From Microglena sp. YARC (lineage: Eukaryota; Chlorophyta; Chlorophyceae; Chlamydomonadales; Chlamydomonadaceae): a DNA stretch of 64,000 bases. Within the stretch, counting starts at the first letter, position 1, and each line of letters starts with the position of its first letter. Below are positions 12,749-25,376 of the stretch, piece by piece. The stretch lies in contig CM039462.1 in the NCBI GenBank assembly GCA_022414725.1, positions 36,942,605-37,006,604 on the forward strand, read 5' to 3'. Both the position numbers and the translations under genes were made by a program. The notes under the pieces were generated by a model. That model was not told the origin of the DNA and searched no databases. It saw only the letters and a list, made by a program, of their open reading frames with translations.

Positions 12749-15699
12749 TACATACCCCACAGTCACACCCACACCCATAAACCCACTCACCTGCTCCCTG
12801 TGCAGTAGGCAGCGCTCTAGTCCACGTCCCCTGTTGTTGCATGTTGTTCAGCGTCTTCAGCCAGAAGGGCTGCTCAGCTTTGAACAGTTTCTTCAGGTTG
12901 GGGGTGAAGGAGTAGTAGGTGGGGTGGGCGTCGCAAGCTGGGCAAGCTACCGTGCCAGCAGAGGGGGCGAAGCACGCCGGCTTTGCGGGAAATCACGCAA
13001 TGCTTTTTTTTTACTGCGTCCAGGTTCTTCATGATCAGGTACTCCATGCGGATCTGGGAGGTGTGGGGTGGCTGGTGGTGGGGTGTTCTTGTGTGTGGTC
13101 TGTGTGTAGGGGTGGTGTGTGTGGGGGTTGGATTGGTGTGGGAGGTAACGGTAGTGGGTGTGTGGGGCAGAGGGGGCGAAGCATGGGGGCGTGGGTGAAT
13201 CACGCAATGCTGCGTTCCAGGCACTTCTATCATGATAGGTACTCCATGCGGATTCTGGTGTGTGGTGGCGGTGTTGTGTGGAGTGTGTGGAGGGGTATGA
13301 TAGAGGTGGTTGTGGGTGTTGGGTGTGGTGGTGGTGGGTGGGTGTGTGTTTGGTGTGTGTTTCATCCAGTTCTTTATGAATAGTACTCCATTGCGCGATT
13401 CATCTGGAGGGGGGTGGTGGGGTGGGGGGTGTTTTTGGTGTTGGTGGTGTTGTGGTGTTGGTGTTGGTGATTTAGGTGTTGGTGTTGGTATTGGTGTTGG
13501 TATGGTGTTGGTATTGGTGTTGTGTTGGTGTCGAGGCTGGGAGTGGTGGTGGTGATAGAAGTGGTGGTGGTGACAGAGGTGGTGGGTGGTGGTGGTGGGT
13601 GTGTGGGGCAGAGGGCGAAGCACGCTGTTTGGGTGAATCACGCAATGCTGGGTGGTGTGGTGATATATGTGGTGTTGGAGTTGTGTGTGTTGTGGGTGTG
13701 TGTGGGGGGGATGATGAAGGTAGGGGTGGGTGGGAGTTGGTTGTTAAGCACGCCGGCTTGGGTGAATCACGCAATGCTGCGTCCAGGTTCTTCCACGATC
13801 AGGTACTCCATGCGAGTCTGGGGTGTGTGTGTGTGTGGGGGGGGAGGGTGGTTCTTGTGTGTGGGTGGTTCTAGTGTGTGGTGTGTAGGGTGGTGTGTGG
13901 GGTGGTTGGATTGGGTGTGTGTGGTAACGGTAGTGGGTGATGTGGGGCAGAGGGGGTTAGAGCGAGGAGCATGGGGCGTGGGTGAATCACGCTAATGCTG
14001 CGGTCCAGGTTCTTCATGATCAGGTTACTCCATGCGGATCTGTGGGTGGGGGGTGGGGGTGTAGTGTGTGAGGGTGGTGTGTGCGTGCGTGTGGGTGGTT
14101 GTGGGGTGGGGGGGAGGTGGGTGTGTGTGGGTGTGTGTGGGTGATATAGGTGGTGGCGCGAGTGGTGGGGTTGAGTGGTGTGGGAGGAATGATAGAGGTA
14201 GTGTATGTGAATGGTGGTGTATCGGTAATGCAAAGCATGCGGATATGTGGGTGGTGGTTGGTAGTCGTGACTGTGTTGGTGTTGTGGGTGTGGGGTCGTG
14301 TGGGAGGCGGGGGGGTGGGGGGTTTGGTGGGTGGTGATGGTGGTAGTGAAAGAGAGTGTTGTTGTTGTTGGCTATGGTTATGTTGGGTGATGTGGTGAAA
14401 GCAGCAATAGGGCTGTTGCCATAAGAAGGTACTCAAGGAATGCCTCGGGTGAGAAGCTTCAGGGGAGTGGGGAATACCCAGCCCATGTGTGTGTGCGTGG
14501 GGGAGGGGGAGAGGGGGGGGGAGGTTGTAGGTAGGTAGGTGACAGGGGTAGGTGGGCAGCGGGTAGGTGAGAAGGTGGGTAGGTGGTAGGTAGGTGGGTA
14601 AATCCTCACATCGAACAAACCCGTCCTACCTCGTTGTGAAGGCTGGGGGGGAGGTGACAATAGGGCTGTTGGCATGAGGAGTACTCAGGGAAGCCTCTGG
14701 GTGAGAAACTCTGGGGGAAGGGGTGCGGACCCATTCCATGTGTGTGTGTGTGTGAGTGTGTGTGTGGTGTTGTGTGGTGCCGTGTGTGTGGGGGGGGGGG
14801 GAGGTAGGTGGGGGGGTAAATCTAATTTACTTAAACCACCCCAACCTACCTCATTGTTGAAAAAACACAAGCAAGGGCTGTTGGCCATGAGGAGTTACTC
14901 AGAGAGAAATGCCTCGGGTTGGAGCTTTTGGGGGAGGGGCAGAGGTACCCAGCCCATGTTTGTGTATGTTTGTTGTGTGTGTGTGTGTGTGTTGTGTTGT
15001 GTGTAGTAGGGGGGGGGGGGGGGGTAGGTGGGCAGGAGGGTCGGAGGTGGGTAGATCCTAGTATTTAACAACCTCAACCTACCTCGTTGTTGAAGGCGCA
15101 GTAGGCTGTTGGCCATGAGGAGTACTCAGGAATGCACTAGATGAGAAGCTTCAGGGGATTGGGGTACCAGCCCATGTGTGTGTATGTGTGTGTGTGTGTG
15201 TGTATGTGTGTGGAGGAAATATAGATCCTTGCATAACCTACCTCGTCGTTGAAGGCGGCAGTGGGGCTGTTGGCCATGAGTAGGTACTCAGGGAATGCCT
15301 CCGTGTGGAGCTCTGGGTGGAATGGGGGTACCCAGCCTAGGTGTGCATGTGTATATGTGTGTATGTATGTATGTATGTGTATGTTGTGTGTGTGTGTCCT
15401 TTCACAACCTACCTCGTTGTTGAAGGCGGGCAATAGGCTGTTGGCCATTGAGTAGGTACTCAGGGAATGCCTCTGGGTGGAGCTCGGGGGGAAGGGTACT
15501 TACCCAGCCCATGTGTGTGTGTGGGTGTTGTGGGTCTGTGTGTGATAGGGGGGAGCTCCTTGCACAACCAACCAACCAACCAACCTCATTGTTGAAAGCA
15601 GCAATAGGGGCTGTTGGTATATGTCTAAGAGGTACGTAGACTATGCATCTAGGAAAGGGGGTGGCACCCAGCCCATGTGTTGTGTGTGTCTGTGTTCCT

Positions 15700-15731
<32 letters not shown>

Positions 15732-17701
15732 GGGGGTAAATCCCAATCCTCAACAACTTTATCCTACCTTCATTTGTTGAAAGCAGCAATAGGGCTGTTG
15801 GCCATGAGGAGGTACTCAGGGAATGCCTCGGGGTGGAGCTCTGGGGGGAGGTCAGCCCTGAACAGATCCATTGCTTCCAGGTTCTCTTTCATGGGCTTGG
15901 TGATGTCGACAATCTGTGGAGCGTTGGTGCAGGGGAGTGGTGAGATGGTGGTGTTGGTGGGTGGTGGTGGATGGGTGGGAGTTGGGGTGGTGGATGGATG
16001 CCCAGAATAGATCGATTGCCTCCAGGTTCTCTTTCACGGTTTTTGATGTTGGGAGCAGGTGTAGGTAAGATGGTGGTGTGTTGGGTTGGTGCTGATGGTT
16101 AGTGGTGGTGGGGGGTGGTTATTTGTGTGGTGGTGGTGTGGCTGTGGTGGTGAGTGTGTGGTGGGTGGATGCTGGGTGGTAGGTCAACTCTGAATAGATC
16201 CATTGCCTCCAGGTTCTCTTTCATGGCTTGGCTGATGTCGACGATCTGTGGAGGTTGGGGAGCAGGGTTAAGGAGTGAGCGGTGGGGTTGTGGGTGTGAT
16301 GTTTGTGTGATTGATGGTGTGGGGTGAGTGTGTGGTGGGGGTCGATGAGTCGGTGGAGCTCTGAGGGGAGGTCAGCTCTGTGTAGTTTCATTGCCTCCAG
16401 GATTTCCTCCATGGGCTTTGTGATGTCGACGATCTGTGGAGGTTGGGGTGGGTTGTGTAAGTAGTGGGTGGTGGTATTGGTGGTGGCGGAGTGGGTGGTG
16501 GTGTGGTGGTGAGTGTGGTCCAGTGAGTGTGGTGGTGGCGTGGATAGCTGGGGAGAGGTCAGCTCAGTAGTGTTCAATTGAACCCAGGGTTTCTTTCATG
16601 GGCTTTGTGATGTCGACGATCTGTGGAGGTTGAGGAGCAGAGGGGTGGGGGGAATGGGCGGTGTTGTGAAGTGTGGTGGTGGGTGGATGGCTGGTTGGAT
16701 GAGTGGTCGTGGGTGGAGCTCTGGAGGGAGGTGTGGGGAGAGGTAAGACATGAATTGTTTCAGTGCATCCAGTTGTAATTTCATGGGGGGGGGGGGGGGG
16801 GATAGGTCAGCCCTGAATAGGTATATTGCCTCCAGGTTTTGCTTCATGGGGGCTTGGTTGATGTCAACGATCTGTTAGAAGTTGAGGTGAAGGGTGTGTG
16901 AAGATGTGTGTTGGGGTGGGGTTGTGGTGGTTGGTGGTGGTGAGTGGTGGGGAGTGGTGGGGTGAGTGTTGGTGGTGGGTGGATAGGTGGGGAGAGTTCA
17001 GCTCTGAATAGATCCATTGCCTCCAGGTTTCTTTCATGGGCTTGGTGATGTCGACGATCTGTGGAGTTGGGGTGAAGGGGGTGGGGTGAGATGGGGGTTG
17101 GAGTTTGGGTGGTGTGGTGGTGGTTGGCAGTGGGTGGTGGGTGATGCGGTGGGGAGAGGTCAGCTTTGTATAGTGTATTGTAGTTCCACTGCCTCCAGGG
17201 TTTCTTTCATGGGCTTGGTGATGTCGACGATCTGTGGAGGTTGGGGCAGTAGGGTGTAAGTGAGTGGGGCTGTGTGGTCGGGGTTGTGGGTGTGTGTGTT
17301 GGTGCTTATGTGTTGGTGTTAAGTGTGGTGTGGGTGGATGGCTCTGGATAGTTCCATTGCCTCCAGGTTTTCCTTCATGGGCTTGGTGATGCTGACAATC
17401 TGTGAAGGTTGGGGAGCAGGGGCGGCGGTGATAAGGCGGTGTTGGGGTGGGTGGTGTTGGGGTGGGTAGTGGGTGTGGTGGTGAGTGTGGTGGTGGCGTG
17501 GATTGGGTCGGTGGATGAGTGGGTGGAGCTCTGGGGCAGGTGTGGGGAGAGGTAAGACATGAATAGTTTTTAGTGCATCCAGTTTTATTCAATGGGGGGG
17601 GGGGGGGGGGGGGATGGTGTTGGTGGTGTTGGTGTTGGTGTTGGTGTTTGGTGTTGGTGTTGGTGTTGTGTGTGTGTGTTGTGGGGGGGGGGGCTGAGTG
17701 T

Positions 17702-17732
<31 letters not shown>

Positions 17733-19965
17733 GGGGGGGGAATAGGTTGGGAGAGCTTAGTCCTGAATAGTTCCATTGCCTCCAGGTTCTCTTCCATGGG
17801 CTTGGTGATGTCGACGATCTGTAGAAGTTGAGGTGAAGGGTGTGGTTGTGAGACTGGTGGGGTTGGGGTTGGTTGGGTGGTGGGGGTTGGTGTGGGGAGT
17901 GGGTGGGGGTGGGGTGGTGGGGTGGGTGGTGTGTGGGGGAGAGTGGGTGGGGGAGTGTAGTGGTGGGTGAACGGGTGGGTAGAGGTTCAACTCTGAATAG
18001 ATCCATTACCTCCAGGTTTTCTTTCCTGTGCTTGGTGATGTCGACGATCTGTGAAGGGGAAGTTGGAGAGCAGGGGGGTGGTGAGATGGTGGTGTGGGTG
18101 GGTTGGTGTTGGTGGTAGTGGGTGTGGTGCGGTGGGTGGATAGGCGGGGAGAGGTCAGCCCTGAATAGGTACATTGCCTCCAGGTTCTCTTTCATGGGCT
18201 TGGTGATGTCGACGATCTGTGGAGGTTGGGGGTCCTACCGTGAGTGTGGGCGAGAGTAAGACATGATAGTTTCAGTGCATCCAGTTTTATTTTATGGGGG
18301 GGGGGATGGTGGTTGGTGGTGGTGGTGGTGGTGGTGGGGGATGGTGGTTGTGTGATGGTGGTGGTGTGGTGGTGTGGTGGTGGTGGTGGTGGTCGGTGGT
18401 GGTATGGTTAGGGATGGTGGTGGGGTGGTGGTGGTGGTGGTGTGGTGGTGGTTGGTGGTGGGGATGGTGGTGGTGGTGGTGGTGGTGGTGGTGGTGCGTG
18501 GTGGTGGGTGGTGGTGGGGTGGTTGGTGGTGGTGGTGGTGGTTGGGAGTGGGCGGGGGGGGATGGTGGTGGTGGTGGGGGGGGGTGGGGGGTGGGGTGGG
18601 GGGAGGGGGGGAGGGGAGGGTGTTGGTGTGGTAGTGAGTGTGTGTGTGTGTGGTGGTGGTGGGGGGGGGGGGGGTCATAGGTGGGAAGAGGTCAGCCCTG
18701 AAATATCCATTGCCTCCAGGTTTTCAGATGGTGGGGTTGTGGTGCTGGTGGGTGGATGTGTGGATGGGTGGATGAGTGGGTGGATGAGTGGGTGGATGTG
18801 TGGGAAAAGGTCAGCCCTGAATATATCCATTGCCTCCAGGTTTTCCTTCATGGGCTTGGCTATGTCGACGATCTGTAGAAGTTGGGGGTCCTACCGTCCC
18901 AGATATCATGTCATCGTTGTCGTAGGGGTGTCCATCTATGTGTGCCAACATGCATTTCTGTTGCTTATTATTGGGTTGTCTGTTTGTTTTCTGTGTGTGC
19001 ATGTGTATTGGTACGCTTTTGTGCGCTTGTGTGTGGGTTGTGTGTGTTGTGTGTGTGCATGGGGTGAGGTTTTTATGGTTTTGGGTTTCATGGTTAATGG
19101 TTTCGGGGGGGGGGGGGGGGGGGGGGGGGGGTCCTACCTTCCCTGACATCATGTCATCGTTGTCGTAGGGGTGGCCATCCATGCGCGCCAACATAGATCT
19201 CTGCTGCTTCTCCATCTTGGCCACAAGGCGATCCGTTTCTGGGAATGTGCCGGTCAGGCAGGCAGCTGGGGGCACGTCGTCCATGTGGGGTGTGTCCTCG
19301 TCCATGTTCCCTTCATTGGCCAGGTCCTCCTGGAGCTCGTCAAAGAGTGCACCATACCTATAGCAGTATATTGTGAGTGTGTGTGTGTGTGAGAGAGTGG
19401 TGTGCGTGTGTGTATGAAGGGGGGGGGGGGGGGGGGGGGGGGGGGGGATTGGCCAGGTCCTTTTGCACCTCTTCAAAGAGTGCACCATACCTACATCAGC
19501 AGATTGTGTGTGTTTGGCAGATGGACTCAGGTGCGTGTGTGTGTGTGAGTATTGGGGCAATATCCCTCATGTGGGGTGCGTGCTCGATCATATTTCCTCA
19601 AAGTGCCGGTAAGGCAGTCTGCTGGGGGTACGTCCTCCATGTGTGGTGTGTGTCCTCGTCCATATTGCCCAGGAGTGTGAGTGTGTGTGTGGGGGGGTGG
19701 GGGTCTTCGTCAGGAAGTCAGCTGGTTGTACGTTGTCCATGTGGAGGGTGTCCTCGTCCATGTTGCCTTCATTGGCCAGGTCATCTTGTAGCTCATCGAA
19801 GAGTGCACCAGACCTACAGAAGAAGATGGTGAGTGTGTGTGTGTGTGTGTTGGGGGGGGGGGGGGGGGGCATCGGTAGGTCCTCTTGGAGCTCGTTGAAG
19901 AGTGTACCAAAACATACAGCAGCAGATGAACCCAGGAGTGTTTGTGTGTGTTTGTTTGGGAAGGG

Positions 19966-19998
<33 letters not shown>

Positions 19999-20404
19999 GG
20001 GGGGGGGGGGGGGGGGGTACGTGTGTTTATGTGTATGACATGCAAGACTACTCAATGCAACCCAACATAACATATAAGATAGGCTGCCATAAGCTGGTCG
20101 TTGCGATCACACCTGCGATCATAGTAGCCCAGATCATACCTGCGATCATAGTAGCCTAGATCATACCTGCGATCATAGTAGCCTAGATCATACCTGCGAT
20201 CATAGTAGCCTAGATCATACCTGCGATCATATAGGGCCAGCTTGGAGTCCCAGTCCGTCCATTTCTCAAATAAAAACAAGTATATATATATATAAAAGCT
20301 GGTCGTTGCGATCATACCTGCGATCATAGTAGCCCAGATCATACCTGCGATCATAGTAGCCCAGCTTGGAGTCCCAGTCCGTCCATTTTCTCAAATTAAA
20401 ACAA

Positions 20405-20454
<50 letters not shown>

Positions 20455-23400
20455 ATATATATATAATAAAAGCTGGTCGGTTGCGATCATACCTGCGATC
20501 ATAGTAGGCCAGCTTGGAGTCCCAGTCCGTCCATTTCTCAAATTAAAACAAGTATGTATATATATATATTATAAATAAAAAGCTGGTCGTTGCGATCATA
20601 CCTGCGATCATAGTAGCCCAGATCATACCTGCGATCATAGTAGCCCAGATCATACCTACGATCATAGTAGCCCAGCTTGGAGTCCCAGTCCGTCTATTTC
20701 TCAAATTAAAACAAGATTTATATATTATATATATAAAAGCTGTTCGTTGCAATCATACATGCGATTCATAGTTCGCCAGCTTGGAGTCCCAGTCTGTCCA
20801 TTTCTCAAACTTAAACAAGTATATGTACATGTATATGTATATATATATGTACATGTATATATATATATGTACATATTTTAGCTGATTATTTAAGCTGATG
20901 ATTTAAGCTGCGCGTTGTTTTCTTACCTGCGATCATAGTAGGCCAGCTTTGAGTCCCAGTCCGTCCATTTCTCCTGCCACTCAGACTCATTGTCCCAAGG
21001 CCCGTAGTCACCACAGTGCTGACATTCCTTGGTGTCCATAGTAGCCATCAGTTCACCGATTTGGGTGCTTCCAGAGATTCGATGGCCATGGTTGTTAGCC
21101 TGAAATTCGTGATCAAATTCATGGTTAAATTCATGGTTCAATTAAGTACAGTAGATGGCGCAGCGCTCACACTTCCTGGTGTCCGTAGTAACCATGGTTG
21201 TTAGCCTGCAATTCATGGTTAAATTCATGGTTCAATTCATGGTACAGTTTGATGTGGGGTACATCTCATGCTACAGTAGTCACCACAGTGCTGGCATTCC
21301 TTAGCGTCCATAGAAGCCATGAGTTCACCGATTTGGGCGCCTCCAGAGATCCTATGACCATGGGTGTTACCCTGCGTGGTGTGGTTAACTTCACATTTAA
21401 ATGCATGGTTAAATTCGTCGTCAAATTCATGGTTCAATTCATGGTACAGTTATATGCATAGCTCTATTTATGCCACAGTTGATGGTAAACTGATGGTATA
21501 GTGTTCAAACTCCTTGGTGTCCATAGACGCCATCAGTTAACCTATGTGGGTGCTTCTAAAGAGATCCGATGGCCATGGTTGTTAGCCTGCGTGGTAGGGT
21601 GCCTGGTACAATTAATGGTACAGTGCATGGTACAATTAATGGTGGAACGTGTGGTACATTTCAATGGGTGGTAGAATTCTTTGTATAATTCATGGCATGG
21701 TGCGTGGTAGAACTCCTTGGTGTCCATAGTAGTCATCAGTTGGCCTACTTGGGGCCCTCAAGAGATCCGATGGCTGTGGTTGCCGGACTGTGTGGTACAA
21801 TGAATGGTACGATTCATGGTACAGTTCTATGTGTGGAACAGTTTAAGAGTCCTTGGTGTCCACAGTAGCCTTGAGATGACCGATTTGGGTCCCTCCAGAA
21901 ATCCGATAGCCATGGTTAGCCTGAGTGGTATGGTTAAATTCACGGTAAAATTCATGGTACAGTTCAATTTGTGGTACAGTGATGCCACAGTTCATGGTAC
22001 AGTGTTCACACTCCTTGGTGTCCATTGTAGCCATCAGTTGGCCTAATTGGGTCCCTCCTGATATCTGATGGACATGGCTGTTAGCCTGCGTGGTATGGTT
22101 CAATTCATGGTACAGTTATATTCATGATTCAATTCATGCTACGATTGATGGTACAGTGTTCAACACTCCTTGGTGTCCATAGTAGCCATGTGTTCACCGA
22201 TTCGAGTCCCTCCAGAGATCTGATGGCCATGGGTGTTAGCCTGCAATTCATGGTCAAATTTATGCTACAATTATATCCATGGTTAAATGCATGCTACAGT
22301 TGATGGTTCAGTGTTCACACTCCTTGGTGTCCATAGTAGCTATGTGTTCACCGATTTGGGTCCCTCCATAGACCTGATGGCCATGGTTAAGCCTGCGAGG
22401 TAAAAAAAGAAAAGAAAAAAAAGGATGAAGTGGCCATGGTTGTTAGCCTTCGACGTTAAAATAAAATATAGGCATTGTTGTATCCATAGGAGTCATCAGC
22501 AGCCCTACTTGGATCTCTCCATATATTTGATGGCCATGGTTGTTAGCCTGAGAGTTCAGTTTGTTTTTAATATAGCTATATTCTTTAAAATAGCATGATG
22601 TGGACTTGATAATGGCATTGTTGTATCCCTAGCAGCCCCACTTGGGTCCCACCAGATATTCGATAGCCATGATTCTTAGCCTGTGTGGTAATGTTTTGGT
22701 AGAGGACATTTTTGGTATAGTTTTTTGTATATATAACAATATAATTTGAAATAGCATGCCATGGACCTGATTATATAATTGTTGTATCCATAGTAGCCCC
22801 ACTTGGGTCCCTCCAGATATTCAATAGCCATGGTTGTTAGCCTGTGTGGTAATGTTTAGGTAGAGGACATTTTTGGTATAGTCTTTACAAATATAACTAT
22901 ATAATTTAAAATAGCATGCCGTGGACTTGATAATGGCATTGTTGTATCCATAGCAGCCATCAGTAGCCCCACTTGGGTCCCTCCATATATCCGATGGCCG
23001 CGGTTGTTAGCCTGTTTTTTTTCTGTCATATTACTATAGATTTTGGCATAGCATGCCGTATTCATGAGTAGCCCCACTTGCCCGAAGCCCTGAACCCTGA
23101 ACCCATACCTGCACAATCTTGAAGCCATCGCATCTAAGACAGGTTATTGAAGCCTCCCCCCAACCTAGCTTACAAGCTGGACTAGCACCGCCACAGCTTT
23201 CAAAGCCTGAACCCTGAACCCTTACCTGCACCATCTTGTATCCATCACAACTATGTCAGGTGATTGAGCCCACCCCGTTACAGATTTCGCAAGTATGCAT
23301 GAAGAGTTAGTGGTAGGTGGTATTACTACCTAGCTAACTAGCTCAGCCTGGATTAGCCCCACAACTTTTTCGATCCACTGTTAACATGTTAGCGTAACCG

Positions 23401-25331
23401 CTTCATGTTTCAAACCCTTAACCCTGAACCCTTACCCGCACAATATTGTACCCATCGCATCTAGGACAGGTGACTGAACCCTCACCCCAACCTAGCTTAT
23501 TAGCTGGACTAGCACTGCCACAGCTTTCGAAGCCTGAACCCTAAACCCTTACCTGCACAATCTTGTACCCATCGCAACTTGGACAGGTGATTGAACCCGC
23601 CCCGTTACAGAATTCACAAGTATGCATGAAGAGTTGGTGGTAGGTAGTGCGCCCCAAAGTGTTCAGCCAATGGTGAAGCCTTGTGCGAGCTGGAGGAGGG
23701 TGGGTGGGTTGGGCCGGGGTCAGTGGGTGGGTAGGGTGGTGGTGGTGGGCAGGTTGGTGGGTGGTGGGTGGGGCGGTGATGGGTGGTGGGTAAAGGGAGA
23801 TGGTTGTTGTATCTGTAATATTACAGGTGGTGCGTGGATGGATGGATAGATGAAGAGCCCAAAGTGTTCAGCAATGGTGAAGCCTTGTGCGAGCTGGAGG
23901 GGTGGAAGGCGGGGGTGGGGTGGGGGGGCGGGGGTGGGGGGTGGCGTAGGGGGGGGGGGGGGGGGGGGGGCGGTGATGGGTGGTGGGTAAAGGGAGATAG
24001 TTGTTGAACCTGCCATATAACATGCCGGTTGGTGGTTCATGGATGGATGGATGGATGGATGGATGGATGGATGGATGGATGGATGGATGGATGGATGGAT
24101 GGATGAACAGTTGCTGGTACGTGCGCCCAAAGTGTTTCAACAATGGTGAAGCCTTGTACAAGCTGGAGGGGGCTGGTGGGTGGATGGGTGGGTGGTGGGT
24201 GGGGCAGGGTTGGTGGGTGAGGGGTGATGGATGGTGAGTAAAGAGATATGGTTGTTGTATCTGCTGTATAACAGGTGGGTTGGTGGATGGATGGATGGAT
24301 GGATGGATGGATGGATGGATGGATGGATGGATGGATGGATGGATGGAGGGTTGGAGGGATGGATGGATGGATGGATGGATGGATGGATGGATGGATGGAT
24401 GGATGGATGGATGGATGGATGGATGGATGGATGGATGGATGGAGGGTTGGAGGGATGGATGAAGAGCCCAAAGCGTGTTTAGCAATGGTGAAGCCTTGTG
24501 CGAGCTGGAGGGGAGAGGGTGGGTGGGGGTGGGGGGGTTGGTGGGCTGGGCAGGGTTGGTGTTGTATGGGGTGATAGTGGGTGGGGCAGGGTGATGGTTG
24601 GTGGGCAGGTGGTGTTGTATGGTGGGTGATAGTGGGTGGGGCAGGGTGATGGTTGGTGGGCTGGGCAGGGTTGGTGTTGTATGGTGGGTGATAGTGGGTG
24701 GGGCAGGGTGATGGTTGGTGGGCTGGGCAGGGTTGGTGTTGTATGGTGGGTGATAGTGGGTGGGGCAGGGTGATGGTTGGTGGGCTGGGCAGGGTTTGGT
24801 GTTGTATGGTGGGTGATAGTGGGTGGGCAGGGTGATGGTTGGTGGGCTGGGCAGGGTTGGTGTTGTATGGTGGTGATAGTGGGTGGGGCAGGTGATGTTG
24901 GTGGGCTGGGCAGGGTTGGTGTTGTATGGTGGGTGATAGTGGGTGGGGCAGGGTGATGGTTGGTGGGCTGGGCAGGGTTGGTGTTGTATGGTGGGTGATA
25001 GTGGGTGGGCAGTGATGGTTGGTGGGCTGGCAGGGTTGGTTGTGTATGGTGGGTGATAGTGGTGGGGCAGGGTGATGGTTGGTGGGTTCGCCGAAGTGTT
25101 TACCAATGGTGAAGCCTTGTACGAGCTGGAGGGGGAGAGGGGGAGGGGGGTGGGCGGGGGTGGTGGGTTGGTGTGTGTGTGGAGGGGGGGGAGAAAGGGA
25201 GAGGGGGAGAGGGGGGAAAGGTGTGTGTGTGTGGGGTGGGGGGGGGGGGGGGGGGGGCTATGGATGAAGAGTTGCTGGTGGGTGGTGATGGGTAACACTA
25301 TGTCCTCGTCAGGCTAAAGAACACACACAAT

Positions 25332-25376
<45 letters not shown>

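Noticed and set aside
23085..23560. Telomere-like CCCTAAACCC or CCCTGAACCC runs
   Set aside because: They occur only as short single pieces inside exon 2 tail copies, not as a tandem telomeric array.
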